From: Singulisphaera sp. GP187
Lineage (GTDB): Bacteria > Planctomycetota > Planctomycetia > Isosphaerales > Isosphaeraceae
Assembly: GCF_900129635.1 (NCBI RefSeq)
Contig: NZ_FSRB01000001.1
Location: 659,501 to 723,500 of the forward strand
Length of the DNA: 64,000 nucleotides
Direction of reading: 5' to 3'
The position numbers and the translations under genes are program-made. The notes beneath the pieces are model-generated. The model saw only the letters and a list, made by a program, of their open reading frames with translations. It did no database searches and was not told where the DNA came from. Positions 26,996 to 35,494 of the stretch are shown here, in pieces. Each line of letters begins with the position of its first letter. Position 1 is the stretch's first letter.

Positions 26996-28702
26996 ATGGA
27001 TGGGCGACTCCCAGACGGGATGAAGGCACGACAGCGCCTGCGGTCAATCCGGCGAGCCGGGTCGACTCCGGCCCTCCTGCTGGTGGCCCTGGTCGTCAGC
27101 GGAGGCTGTGGGACGACCAGCCTCAAGGAATATGTTCACAACGGGTTCAAAGTGGGCCCCGACCATGGGCGTCCCCCTGCGCTGGTGGCCCCGGCCTGGA
27201 TCGAGGCCGAGAATCCCAAGGTCCAGAACGCCCCGTTGCCGAGCAACGACTGGTGGTCGGTCTTCGGCGACCCCAAGCTCTCGGAGCTGATCCAGCGGTC
27301 CTACGAGCAGAACCCGACCCTTCGCGCTGTCGGCGCCCGGGTGCTCGAAGCACGAGCGGGGCAGGCGATCGCGGTCGGGAACATCTTTCCGCAGTCGCAA
27401 CAGGCGATCGCATCCTATGCCCGGGTCAACCTCAGCCCGAACCTGCCACCGTTCAATCACCTCAACTCGGGCCCGTTGGCCGGCACGCTCCCACTCTCGT
27501 TCTCGAACTGGTTCTACGGGTTCAACCTGAGCTGGGAGCTCGATTTGTGGGGCCGGATCCGGCGCAACGTGGAGTCGACCAATGCGAACCTGGATGCGTC
27601 GGTCGAGGACTACGACGCCGCCCTGGTGACCTTGTTCGCTGACATTGCATCGAACTATGTGCAGTATCGCGTGTCCCAGCAGCGAATCAAGATCGCCCGG
27701 AATAACGTGAAGATTCAGGAGCAGGTCCTCTCGCTCGCCGAACAGAAGTTCCGCGTGGGAACGACGAATCGGCTCGACGTCGAGCAAGCGAAGACGATCC
27801 TGGAGCAGACCCGGTCGAGCATCCCCGGATTGCAGATCCAGCTCGGTCAGGCCAACGACACGCTCTGCACCCTGGTCGGGATCCCGCCGGTGAATCTCGA
27901 ACCCGAGCTGGGGCCAGGACCCGACCTCGGCCAATCCCCGGTGCCGAACACACCGGCCTCCGTCGCCACCGGGATCCCTGCCGACCTGCTCCGACGCCGA
28001 CCCGATATCCGGGGCGCTGAGCGGCAGGTCGCGGCCCAGAGCGCCCAGATTGGAGTCGCCGAGGCCGACCTCTACCCCACCCTCTTCATCAACGGGACGA
28101 TTGGCTGGGATGCCGAAGACTTCTCGAAAGCGTTTGCCACCAAGAGTTTTCTGGGCCTGTTGCTGCCCGGCTTTCGCTGGAACATCCTCAATTACGGGCG
28201 AATCCAGAACAATATCCACCTCCAGCAAGCACGGACCGCGGAACTGATCGCCGCGTATCAGAACCGCGTCCTGGCCGCCGGTCGCGAGGTTCAGATCTCC
28301 CTGCGTGGCTTCTTGCGGTCGCAGGAACAGGCCGAGGCGCTGCAACGCAGCGTGGAGGCGGCCGCCGCGGCCAGTCAGGTCGGGATCTCGCAGTACCACA
28401 CCGGCACGATCGATTTCAACCGGGTCTTCAACCTCGAAACGACCCAGGTTCAGCAGCAAGACCGGTTGGCGGTCGCCCAAGGCGAGATCGCCCTGAACCT
28501 CATTTCCGTCTATCGGGCGGTCGGCGGCGGCTGGGAGTATCGGCTCTCGCAGTCCCCTCCCGCAGCACCGGCGCCTCCTCCTGCCGCTCCGCTCGGGCCG
28601 GTGAGCACCCCCAACGATCTCGAAGCCCCGAGCCAACCGGCGCCCCGCTCGGAACCCGATCGACCGCAACCGGCCGACCCCTTCCCGCCAGCGATCCCCT
28701 GA
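26996..28702 (+). CDS. NodT/TolC-family outer-membrane efflux lipoprotein
   Basis: 568 residues. The start may be ATG 26996 or 27020; neither has a strong ribosome site. The N-terminus is a lipoprotein signal with lipobox VVSGGC. The body is the two-fold outer-membrane factor repeat: WWSVFGDPKLSELIQRSYEQNPTLRAVGARVLEARA in the first half and PADLLRRRPDIRGAERQVAAQSAQIGVAEADLYPTLFINGTIGW in the second, the classic NodT consensus. Two long helical hairpins complete the TolC barrel/tunnel. The C-terminal 50 residues are Pro/Ala-rich and probably disordered. It completes a tripartite pump with the two preceding genes. Confidence 0.92.
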   Translation: MDGRLPDGMKARQRLRSIRRAGSTPALLLVALVVSGGCGTTSLKEYVHNGFKVGPDHGRPPALVAPAWIEAENPKVQNAPLPSNDWWSVFGDPKLSELIQRSYEQNPTLRAVGARVLEARAGQAIAVGNIFPQSQQAIASYARVNLSPNLPPFNHLNSGPLAGTLPLSFSNWFYGFNLSWELDLWGRIRRNVESTNANLDASVEDYDAALVTLFADIASNYVQYRVSQQRIKIARNNVKIQEQVLSLAEQKFRVGTTNRLDVEQAKTILEQTRSSIPGLQIQLGQANDTLCTLVGIPPVNLEPELGPGPDLGQSPVPNTPASVATGIPADLLRRRPDIRGAERQVAAQSAQIGVAEADLYPTLFINGTIGWDAEDFSKAFATKSFLGLLLPGFRWNILNYGRIQNNIHLQQARTAELIAAYQNRVLAAGREVQISLRGFLRSQEQAEALQRSVEAAAAASQVGISQYHTGTIDFNRVFNLETTQVQQQDRLAVAQGEIALNLISVYRAVGGGWEYRLSQSPPAAPAPPPAAPLGPVSTPNDLEAPSQPAPRSEPDRPQPADPFPPAIP

Positions 28703-28772
28703 ACGTACTCATCCTCGAGTTTGCGGCCACTCGACGCAGAACAGGCCACCTGAAGGAACCAAGGAGACGCCG

Positions 28773-29090
28773 ATGAGGGTGCGGATATCGAAAATCGGGA
28801 TCGTGCTGTGCGTTGTCCTGGCGAGTCCTCTGGCGGTCGCGGGTGGCCCAGGACCGCAGACCTCGCCTTCTGCCCTTCACCGGCTCGGTCCGGCCGGTGG
28901 CTGGAATCCCGACGGCCGCGGCCTGTTTCACTGGTGGGACGCTCATTGCTTTAGCGCTCCCTGCACCGTGGACGATTACTGCCGCAAGCCTTTGCCACGC
29001 CTCCATTGCCCGCCTCGCCCGATCCGGGTTGACCCGACGCATCGACATGCCTCGTTGTGTAGCTGCCCGGCCTGTCTTCGAGCTCAGTAA
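28773..29090 (+). CDS. small Cys-rich secreted protein at the end of the efflux operon
   Basis: 105 residues from ATG 28773 with AAGGAG eight bases upstream. Signal peptide VRISKIGIVLCVVLASPLAVAGG, then GLFHWWDAHCFSAPC, DDYCRKPLPRLHCPP and CSCPACLRAQ. Seven Cys in about 60 residues suggest disulfides or metal binding. I recall similar HWWDxHCF / DDYCRKPLPR proteins next to efflux genes in other planctomycetes, but the family has no known function. It lies 70 bp after the outer-membrane factor gene, same strand. Confidence 0.7.
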   Translation: MRVRISKIGIVLCVVLASPLAVAGGPGPQTSPSALHRLGPAGGWNPDGRGLFHWWDAHCFSAPCTVDDYCRKPLPRLHCPPRPIRVDPTHRHASLCSCPACLRAQ

Positions 29091-29170
29091 ATGACGGGCA
29101 GGGCCTTGGTGGCACGGCCGCGCTCATCCATCAGAGAATCAAGAAAAGCGGTGACTCACAGATCAGCAGG

Positions 29171-30199
29171 TTAGGATCGGAAATCGAGGACGATTCGGCC
29201 TTCGATTTGTCCGTTGCGCATCCGGTCGAACACGTCGTTGATGTTCTCCAGCTTATCCGTCGTGATGGTCGCCTTGACCTTACCCTCCCCCGCGAACCCG
29301 AGCGCCTCCTTGAGGTCGAGGCGGGTCCCGACGATCGAGCCGCGGACCGTGGTGCCGGCCATGACCATGTCAATGACCGAGAGCGGGAACGAGCCGGGGG
29401 GCAGACCGAGGAGGGTGATCGTCCCGCCTCGGCGGAGCATGCCCATTGCTTGTTCGAAGGCCTTGAGGGAGACCGCCGTGACGAGCACCCCGTGCGCTCC
29501 GCCGATCTCCTGCTTGATGGCGGCCACCGGTTCGGTTTTGAGGACGTTCACCGTCACCTTGGCGCCGAGCTTGCGCGCCAGGTCGAGCTTCGCGTCGTCC
29601 ACATCCACCGCGGCGACGTGGAGCCCCATGGCGACCGCGTACTGCACCGCCATGTGCCCGAGGCCGCCGATGCCCGAGATGACGACCCACTGGCCGGGCT
29701 TGGCCTCGGTCACCTTCAGCCCTTTGTAGACCGTCACGCCCGCACAGAGCACCGGCGCGATCTCGGCGAAGTCGACCGTGTCGGGCAGGCGGCCGACGAA
29801 GTCGGGGTCGGCGATCACGTACTCGGCGAAGGTGCCGTTGGCCGAATAGCCCGTGTTCTTCTGCGACTCGCAGAGGGTCTCAAACCCGGCCATGCAGTAA
29901 TCGCAGCGCCCGCACGACGAATAGAGCCAGGCCGCGCCGACGCGGTCGCCCTCTTTGAGGAAGGTGACTTCGGAGCCGACGGCCGCCACGACCCCGGCGC
30001 CCTCGTGGCCGGGGATGAACGGAAGCATCGGCTTGATCGGCCAATCGCCTTCGACGGCGTGCAAGTCGGTATGGCAGACGCCGGAGGCCTCGATCTTGAT
30101 CAGGATCTCCCGAGGCTTCGGCTCCGGGACAGGAACGTCCTCGATCACCAGTGGCTTGCCGAACGCGCGGGCCACGGCCGCTTTCATCGTCTTTGCCAT
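29171..30199 (-). CDS. adhP: zinc-dependent alcohol dehydrogenase
   Basis: 342 residues from ATG 30199, after GGAAGGAAGC. A medium-chain dehydrogenase: catalytic zinc ligands in GVCHTDLHAVEGDW and GHEGAGVV, structural zinc Cys cluster SCGRCDYCMAGFETLC, Rossmann motif GIGGLGHMAVQYA, and the AdhP-type ending MRNGQIEGRIVLDF. The sequence is full length and close to the AdhP group of ethanol-active, propanol-preferring enzymes. It should interconvert short alcohols and aldehydes with NAD+. It is monocistronic and convergent with the small Cys-rich gene. Confidence 0.93.
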   Translation of the reverse strand: MAKTMKAAVARAFGKPLVIEDVPVPEPKPREILIKIEASGVCHTDLHAVEGDWPIKPMLPFIPGHEGAGVVAAVGSEVTFLKEGDRVGAAWLYSSCGRCDYCMAGFETLCESQKNTGYSANGTFAEYVIADPDFVGRLPDTVDFAEIAPVLCAGVTVYKGLKVTEAKPGQWVVISGIGGLGHMAVQYAVAMGLHVAAVDVDDAKLDLARKLGAKVTVNVLKTEPVAAIKQEIGGAHGVLVTAVSLKAFEQAMGMLRRGGTITLLGLPPGSFPLSVIDMVMAGTTVRGSIVGTRLDLKEALGFAGEGKVKATITTDKLENINDVFDRMRNGQIEGRIVLDFRS

Positions 30200-30985
30200 G
30201 ATGCTTCCTTCCCGTGAGACGTCAAGCAACCGCTTCCGTGGCCGTGAACCGAACCGGGGCGATTCTCGCGCCGGAGCGATGAATTGGCGCAGTCTGAATT
30301 TATCATATCACAGCCCTCTGTGTGATTCCACGGCGACTTTGCCGTCAGAGTCTCTACGGCTCCAGCCGAGGCTTGCTGTGAAAAAAAATGTGAAAACTAT
30401 AATGCTAGTTAATGGTGAGAATGTTAAGATGTTGAAAAATGTGTTGTTGTCACGGTGTCAAGCGGGCCAGCCCATGCGAAGGTCCAAAGACAGGGAGCGA
30501 TCAGTTCCCTGTCTTCCGACGGACGAAAAGACCTCGGTAACGTGGCGACGGTCTCGAAAAATCGGGACCAACGGCTTAGGGCGTCTCGTCTCGCTCCAGA
30601 GCTTTCCACAAGCGGGAGTCGTGAGGGAGTCGTGAGCTTGAACGGGTTTTTCAGAGACCACCTCGCCGATTCGGACTGCCCTGACTTTGCGGTTATGGAA
30701 CATGGTTTGGTGTAAGATGTTAGGCCTTGAAGGTCTTGAGCGATGAGTGATTCATTCTCGCTCAGGCTCAGCGGGGATCCCGTGCCTTTTCCTGATCCAG
30801 ACCGTTGGAGATCGAAGGGGCCCCGTTCGGTCCGCGGTCGCTTGGGGGGCTCGAACAAGAACTGTGTCGAATTCTCGGGAAATCTTCCCTTTCTGATGGG
30901 ATCTGGACCCATTTCCCGACCGGTCTGACGAATTTGCATTCAAAGCCTTGCTTGGTGATTGTGTCTTACTCGGGAGGACCACGAG
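30200..30985. other. divergent intergenic region
   Basis: 786 bp between the adhP start and the ECF sigma gene start. An AT-rich segment at about 30295-30450 probably carries the adhP promoter. A hairpin repeat lies at 30488-30514. The ECF sigma promoter should be at 30700-30960. Translations in this interval are not protein-like. Confidence 0.55.
30488..30514. repeat. AGACAGGGA / TCCCTGTCT hairpin repeat
   Basis: A 9-bp perfect stem around a 9-nt loop, followed by TCC. The hairpin and its TCCCTGTCTTCC flank recur in the large stem at 48497-48601, so both belong to one palindromic repeat family. Confidence 0.55.
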
Positions 30986-31612
30986 ATGGACGAAGCGCCG
31001 AGCACACGACAGAGTCTGCTGATCCGGCTCCGTGACCCGGCGGATGAGCGGGCCTGGGCCGAGTTCACGGAGATTTACGGTCCCTTGGTGCAACGACTTG
31101 CGCGACGGCGGGGGCTTCAGGACGCCGACGCCCAGGATCTCGTTCAGGAAGTCTTCCGCGCAGTGGCTCGGGCCATCGAGCGATTCGACCCGGACCCGGG
31201 CCGAGGGTCGTTCCGGGGGTGGTTGTCCCGGGTTGCCCGGAACCTGATCCTCAACCTGCTCGCCGCCCGGCGCCGTCAGCCGCAAGGGACGGGCGATCCG
31301 GACGTGCAACGCCTGCTCGAGGGATGCCCCGAGCCGGCCGGGGAGGATTCGGACGCCTTTGATGTTGAGTACCGCCGACGCCTGATCGTCTGGGCGGCCG
31401 GTCGGGTGCGCGGTGAATTCTCCGATCTGGCCTGGCAGGCATTCTGGCAAACCGGGGTTGAGGGACGGCCGCCCAAGGAGGTGGCTGAGGCTCTCGGAAT
31501 GACCTTGGGCACCGTCTATCAGTACAAGAGCCGGGCCGTCGTTCGGATCCGGCGCGAGATCGACCAATTCGGTTGGGAGTCGGCAGGCGAATTTCAGGAG
31601 ACCAGTCGATGA
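30986..31612 (+). CDS. ECF RNA polymerase sigma factor (planctomycete type)
   Basis: 208 residues from ATG 30986 with GGGAGGA at the right distance. Region 2: WAEFTEIYGPLVQRLARRRGL, then DAQDLVQEVFRAVARAIERFDPDPGRGSFRGWLSRVARNLI, where the RGSFRGWL block is usual in planctomycete ECF factors tied to kinases. Region 4: FSDLAWQAFWQTGVEGRPPKEVAEALGMTLGTVYQYKSRAVVRIRREI. The linker is longer than in RpoE. The stop overlaps the start of the kinase gene (ATGA at 31609-31612), so the two are translationally coupled. The kinase protein carries the likely anti-sigma zinc finger. Confidence 0.92.
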   Translation: MDEAPSTRQSLLIRLRDPADERAWAEFTEIYGPLVQRLARRRGLQDADAQDLVQEVFRAVARAIERFDPDPGRGSFRGWLSRVARNLILNLLAARRRQPQGTGDPDVQRLLEGCPEPAGEDSDAFDVEYRRRLIVWAAGRVRGEFSDLAWQAFWQTGVEGRPPKEVAEALGMTLGTVYQYKSRAVVRIRREIDQFGWESAGEFQETSR

Positions 31613-34011
31613 GATCACGACAATTCCGAAGTGATTGCAGCGAATCGAGGTTGAGCTCGTTCCTGGACGACCGCTTGCCGGAGCCGGAGAACGCCCGACT
31701 GGCGGACCACCTCGAACGTTGCGAGGACTGCCGGCACACCTTGGAGCGGCTTGCGGCGGGGAGCCGACTCTGGGCCGAGCTCCGTGAGCTCGCTCCCGAT
31801 TTCGACCCCGAGCCGCCCGTCCGGCCCCCGGTGACCGAGACGGTCCATGTCCCCGACCCGCGGGAAGCTCTGACGGCGGACGAGCTCAACACGCTCGAAT
31901 TCCTCGCTCCGCCGGTCACACCGGGGTCGCTCGGACGCCTGGGGCCGTACGACGTGATCGAGGTGCTGGGACGCGGTGGCTTCGGAATCGTGTTGAAGGC
32001 GTCCGACCCCGCGCTTGGCCGGTTTGTCGCGATCAAGGTGCTCGCCTCCCCGCTTGCCGCGAACTCCGCGGCGCGTGGTCGGTTCGCCCGGGAGGCGAAG
32101 GCGGCCGCCGCGGTCGTCCATGAGAATGTCGTCGCCATTCACGCCGTCGACACGTGGAACGGCCTGCCCTACCTGGTGATGCCCTGCTTGTCCGGCCTCT
32201 CGCTCCAGAAGCGGGTCGAGCGGGATGGACCGCTCGCGATCAAGGAAATCTTGCGGGTTGGTATGCAGGCCGCGCTTGGTCTGGCGGCGGCCCACGATCA
32301 GGGGCTCGTGCATCGCGACGTCAAGCCATCGAACATCTTGCTGGAGGAAGGGGTCGAGCGGGTCAAACTCTCCGACTTCGGCCTGGCCCGTGCGGTGGAT
32401 GATGCGAGCCTCACGCAAACCGGTGTGATCGCGGGCACCCCGCAGTATATGTCGCCCGAGCAAGCCCGAGGCGAGCCGGTCGACCACCGCTCCGACCTCT
32501 TTGGCCTGGGAGGCGTCCTGTACTTCATGGGCGCGGGCCACCCGCCGTTCCGAGCCGACTCGACCCCCGCCGTCCTGCGTCGGGTCTGCGACGATCGGCC
32601 AAGGCCCCTGCGCGACGTCAACCCCGACGTCCCCTCGTGGCTGGCCGCGATTGTCGACCGGCTGCTCGCTAAGGAGCCGGGCGGGCGGTTCGCGACGGCG
32701 GCCGAGGTCGCCGAGGTCTTGAAACAACACCTGGCCGCGCTCCAAGGCCCGGAGAAACCGCCCGCCCGTCCCCCGATTTCTCCGTCGCCAGTCCGGAGCC
32801 GCTCGATTCCGATCGCCGCCTCGATCGTCCTGGGCTCGGCTGCCCTCCTCGCCGGAATCGGAGCCAGGGGCGGATTGTCCGGCTCTGACTTCGCGCTCCT
32901 GTCGCTCGGGACCGACCGCACTCCGAATCAACTGGCTTCGGCCGGCCCGGGGAATGACGAACCCACGCTCGTTTCGTTTTTAGGTGCGAAGCGGGCGGGG
33001 GGGCCGATCGTTGGGTCGGGTCAGTTGGTCTCGAAGACCTGGGAGATCATCGATTTCACCGAGGTGACGATCGATTCAACGTTTCGGGCCGAGATCGTCA
33101 GGGGGGACGCGTTCAAGGTCACGACCACTACCGACGACAATCTGGTCGAGCACCTCCGGGTTTCCAAGGAAGGAAAGACGCTCAAAATCGGTTTGGAATC
33201 GGACAGACAATATCGCTTGAAAACGCCGTTGCAGGTCCAGGTCGTGCTCCCCGCCCTGACCCGGCTCGATGTGGGAGGCTCGTCTCGGGCCAAGCTCGAA
33301 GGATTTCGATCCGACACCGAATTCAAGCTCAGGCTCCACGGCGCCAGCAAGGTTAGCGGGGCGATTGACGTTGGGAGCGCGGAGTTCCAGGTCGATGGCA
33401 GCAGCAACGTCGACCTGAGCGGCTCCGCCAAGGTCGCACGCCTTTCGGTCAACGGCGCGAGCCATCTCAAACTCGCCCAGTTCCTCCTGAAGCAATGTGA
33501 GATCGAGGCCTTGGGGGCTTCCACCGCCCAACTGGCGGTCCAGTCCGACCGGCCTTTCCGCGCCAAGCTCTCCGGCGCGAGTACCTTGGAAGGGGCCGTT
33601 GACGCGGGGGATGTCGAGCTTCTCGTCGAAGGGGCGAGCCGGCTGGCACTTCGCGGCTCGGCCCAAGATGCGAAGATCAAGGCCGTAGGCGCTTGCCATC
33701 TCGACCTTACGGGGCTCGTGCTGAATGCCCGGAAAGTGGTTCTCTTGGCCAGTGGAGCGAGTGGGGTGACACTCAAAGGAGCGTCCGAAGCCGCGACGTT
33801 GCAGGCCAGTGGTGCGAGTCAGCTCAGGCTGGCAGGATTGGTCGTCGGGGAGGTCAAAGTTCAGCTTTCGGGCGCATCCGAGGCGTCGGTCGACGCGCAG
33901 AAGAGCTTGCAGTATCAGCTCTCATCCGGCTCCCGGCTGGACTACGCGGGAGAGCCATCAACCCTGACCGGCACGAAATCGAGCGGAGCGACCCTTCGCA
34001 GGCGGCCTTGA
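31609..34011 (+). CDS. zinc finger - Ser/Thr kinase - TM - GIN (DUF2807) fusion protein
   Basis: 800 residues. An anti-sigma type zinc finger H34-x3-C38-x2-C41 lies in LADHLERCEDC. A complete Hanks kinase follows: glycine loop LGRGGFGIVLKA (120-131), Lys143 in VAIKVL, HRDVKPSN (235-242), DFG 256-258, and GTPQYMSPEQ in the activation segment. One TM helix lies near 399-418. The outer part, from about 475, is a long repetitive beta structure (VTIDSTFRAEIVRGDAF, then repeats of LSGAS, ALGAS, LHGAS type) matching the GIN/DUF2807 right-handed beta helix, seemingly doubled. Inferred role: a membrane receptor that senses something at the surface through the GIN domain and controls the sigma factor encoded just upstream. 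Confidence 0.88.
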   Translation: MRSRQFRSDCSESRLSSFLDDRLPEPENARLADHLERCEDCRHTLERLAAGSRLWAELRELAPDFDPEPPVRPPVTETVHVPDPREALTADELNTLEFLAPPVTPGSLGRLGPYDVIEVLGRGGFGIVLKASDPALGRFVAIKVLASPLAANSAARGRFAREAKAAAAVVHENVVAIHAVDTWNGLPYLVMPCLSGLSLQKRVERDGPLAIKEILRVGMQAALGLAAAHDQGLVHRDVKPSNILLEEGVERVKLSDFGLARAVDDASLTQTGVIAGTPQYMSPEQARGEPVDHRSDLFGLGGVLYFMGAGHPPFRADSTPAVLRRVCDDRPRPLRDVNPDVPSWLAAIVDRLLAKEPGGRFATAAEVAEVLKQHLAALQGPEKPPARPPISPSPVRSRSIPIAASIVLGSAALLAGIGARGGLSGSDFALLSLGTDRTPNQLASAGPGNDEPTLVSFLGAKRAGGPIVGSGQLVSKTWEIIDFTEVTIDSTFRAEIVRGDAFKVTTTTDDNLVEHLRVSKEGKTLKIGLESDRQYRLKTPLQVQVVLPALTRLDVGGSSRAKLEGFRSDTEFKLRLHGASKVSGAIDVGSAEFQVDGSSNVDLSGSAKVARLSVNGASHLKLAQFLLKQCEIEALGASTAQLAVQSDRPFRAKLSGASTLEGAVDAGDVELLVEGASRLALRGSAQDAKIKAVGACHLDLTGLVLNARKVVLLASGASGVTLKGASEAATLQASGASQLRLAGLVVGEVKVQLSGASEASVDAQKSLQYQLSSGSRLDYAGEPSTLTGTKSSGATLRRRP

Positions 34012-34090
34012 AACGAACCGCGGGCGGCCCCGCGCCCAGGCGGCGGTTTGTCGCGTTACTGGAGAATCGTGGTTCTGTTGATGTGCTTAA

Positions 34091-35410
34091 GGAATAGGCC
34101 GGGAATAACTTCCCGTTTTCATGCTGGTTTGGGGAGAGCCCGGTAGTTCCATTTGGGCAGGACTTTGTCGAAGACAATTTTCATGCCCTCCTTGAATCCC
34201 TCGGCGCACTTCATGCCGGTCTGATACACCTTCTCAAGGATTCGCACTGCCACCTTCATGCCCATGGCAGTCTCGGACTTGGACATGTAGTACTGGACCG
34301 TCTCCAACGTTCGAAAGATCACCCCGCGACAGGCCCGCGTCACGTGCGGGAAGAGGCGGTGCTCGATCGGGTTGTACTTCGAGCAGTACGGCGGGTAATG
34401 GGCGATTCGGATCTCGATGCCCAGCCGATTCGCCAACTTCTGAAGTTGCTCCTTGAATACATATCTCACCGCACTATTGCTACCTCCGCCGTCGCACAGC
34501 ACCAGCAGTTTCTTTGCCCCGGGATAGGCCAACCGACCGTGGTATTCCCACCAAGCCGCAATGCTGTCACAGGCCAGTTCGCTGGTGTCGTGGCTGGTGT
34601 TGAGGTGGACGAATCCAAGGTTCCGCCCCACGTCGTAGATCCCGTGCGGGATCACAGTACCCGAGCCCATGCTCCCGAAGTCATGGTCGTTGACCACGAT
34701 CGTTTCTTGAGTATCGATCACCCCGTCGCGTTGGAAATCGCCCAGCAATTCCTTCTTCTTCGTGTCGATGCTGATTACCGGCAAGCCGGCCTTCAAGTAC
34801 CTCTTCTTGAGACGGGAGATATTCTCGAACTGGGCGTTGCGATCCGGGTGGCGCGGCCCCATCGTCTTCTTCTTCACCGCCTTCCGCCTGCGGTAACCAT
34901 GCTTCCGGAGCAACTTCGAGACGATGTCGCGACTGACGCGTGTCCCCAATTCCTCCATCCGCTTGGCGATCTGGCGCCGCGACAAGTTGGTCCATTTCAC
35001 TTCAAGTCGCATCGGGTCGCCCGCGGTGTGGTCCTCAAGGACCTTGTGAAAGTTCGCTTCGATGGCCGAGTCGACCTCGATCAACCGTTTCCGGCCGCCC
35101 CTTTTTTGCGAGTGCGGCCCGTGTCCAGGTCGTCCTCGCCTTCCAACTCCCCGAGGCCTAACCGGATCGTCTTCGGGTCGCACTCCAGGACACCCGCGAT
35201 GTATTCGACCCCGCCGTGCCCCAACTTCGCGGCCTCGATCGCCGCATACCGCCGCCGGTCGTTCTCTTTCAACGAGCCGAAGAGCCGTTTCATCATCCGT
35301 TGGACTGTCGGTGCGTAGGCTTCCATGTGACCCTCCCGTATACTCCCTCCAAACATCTGGTCTGACATCCTAACTGAAGCCAACCACGGAAGTTATTCCC
35401 GGCCTATTCC
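34091..35410 (-). mobile_element. ISAzo13-family insertion sequence
   Basis: The ends GGAATAGGCCGGGAATAACTTCC (left, 34091-34113, and its complement at 35388-35410) are perfect inverted repeats, with TA dinucleotides close outside both ends (34088-34089, 35411-35412). The element carries one transposase gene in two frames. It lies 79 bp after the kinase gene and 79 bp before an IS481-type element. Confidence 0.8.
34119..35326 (-). CDS. ISAzo13-type transposase, needs a -1 frameshift
   Basis: The first frame starts at ATG 35326 after GGGAGG (MEAYAPTVQRMMKRLFGSL) and runs to GRTRKKG. The second frame carries RLIEVDSAIEANFHKVLEDH and the DDE catalytic core: VISIDTKKKELLGDF, LLVLCDGGGSNSAVRYVF, YCSKYNPIEHRLFPHV. 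The frames join at AAAAAAGGGG (A6 at 35102-35107 on the coding strand): a -1 step yields RTRKKRGGRKRLIEV, matching full-length relatives. This could be programmed frameshifting or transcriptional slippage, common in IS elements, or a one-base loss. Total about 402 residues after shifting. Confidence 0.85.
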
Positions 35411-35494
35411 TAAGGCTTTTCTCTTGCGGCGAAGCAACGCGATGCGCTTCGATTGATAAGGAATTCTTTCTGGGTGCCACGCGGTTCCGTACTC

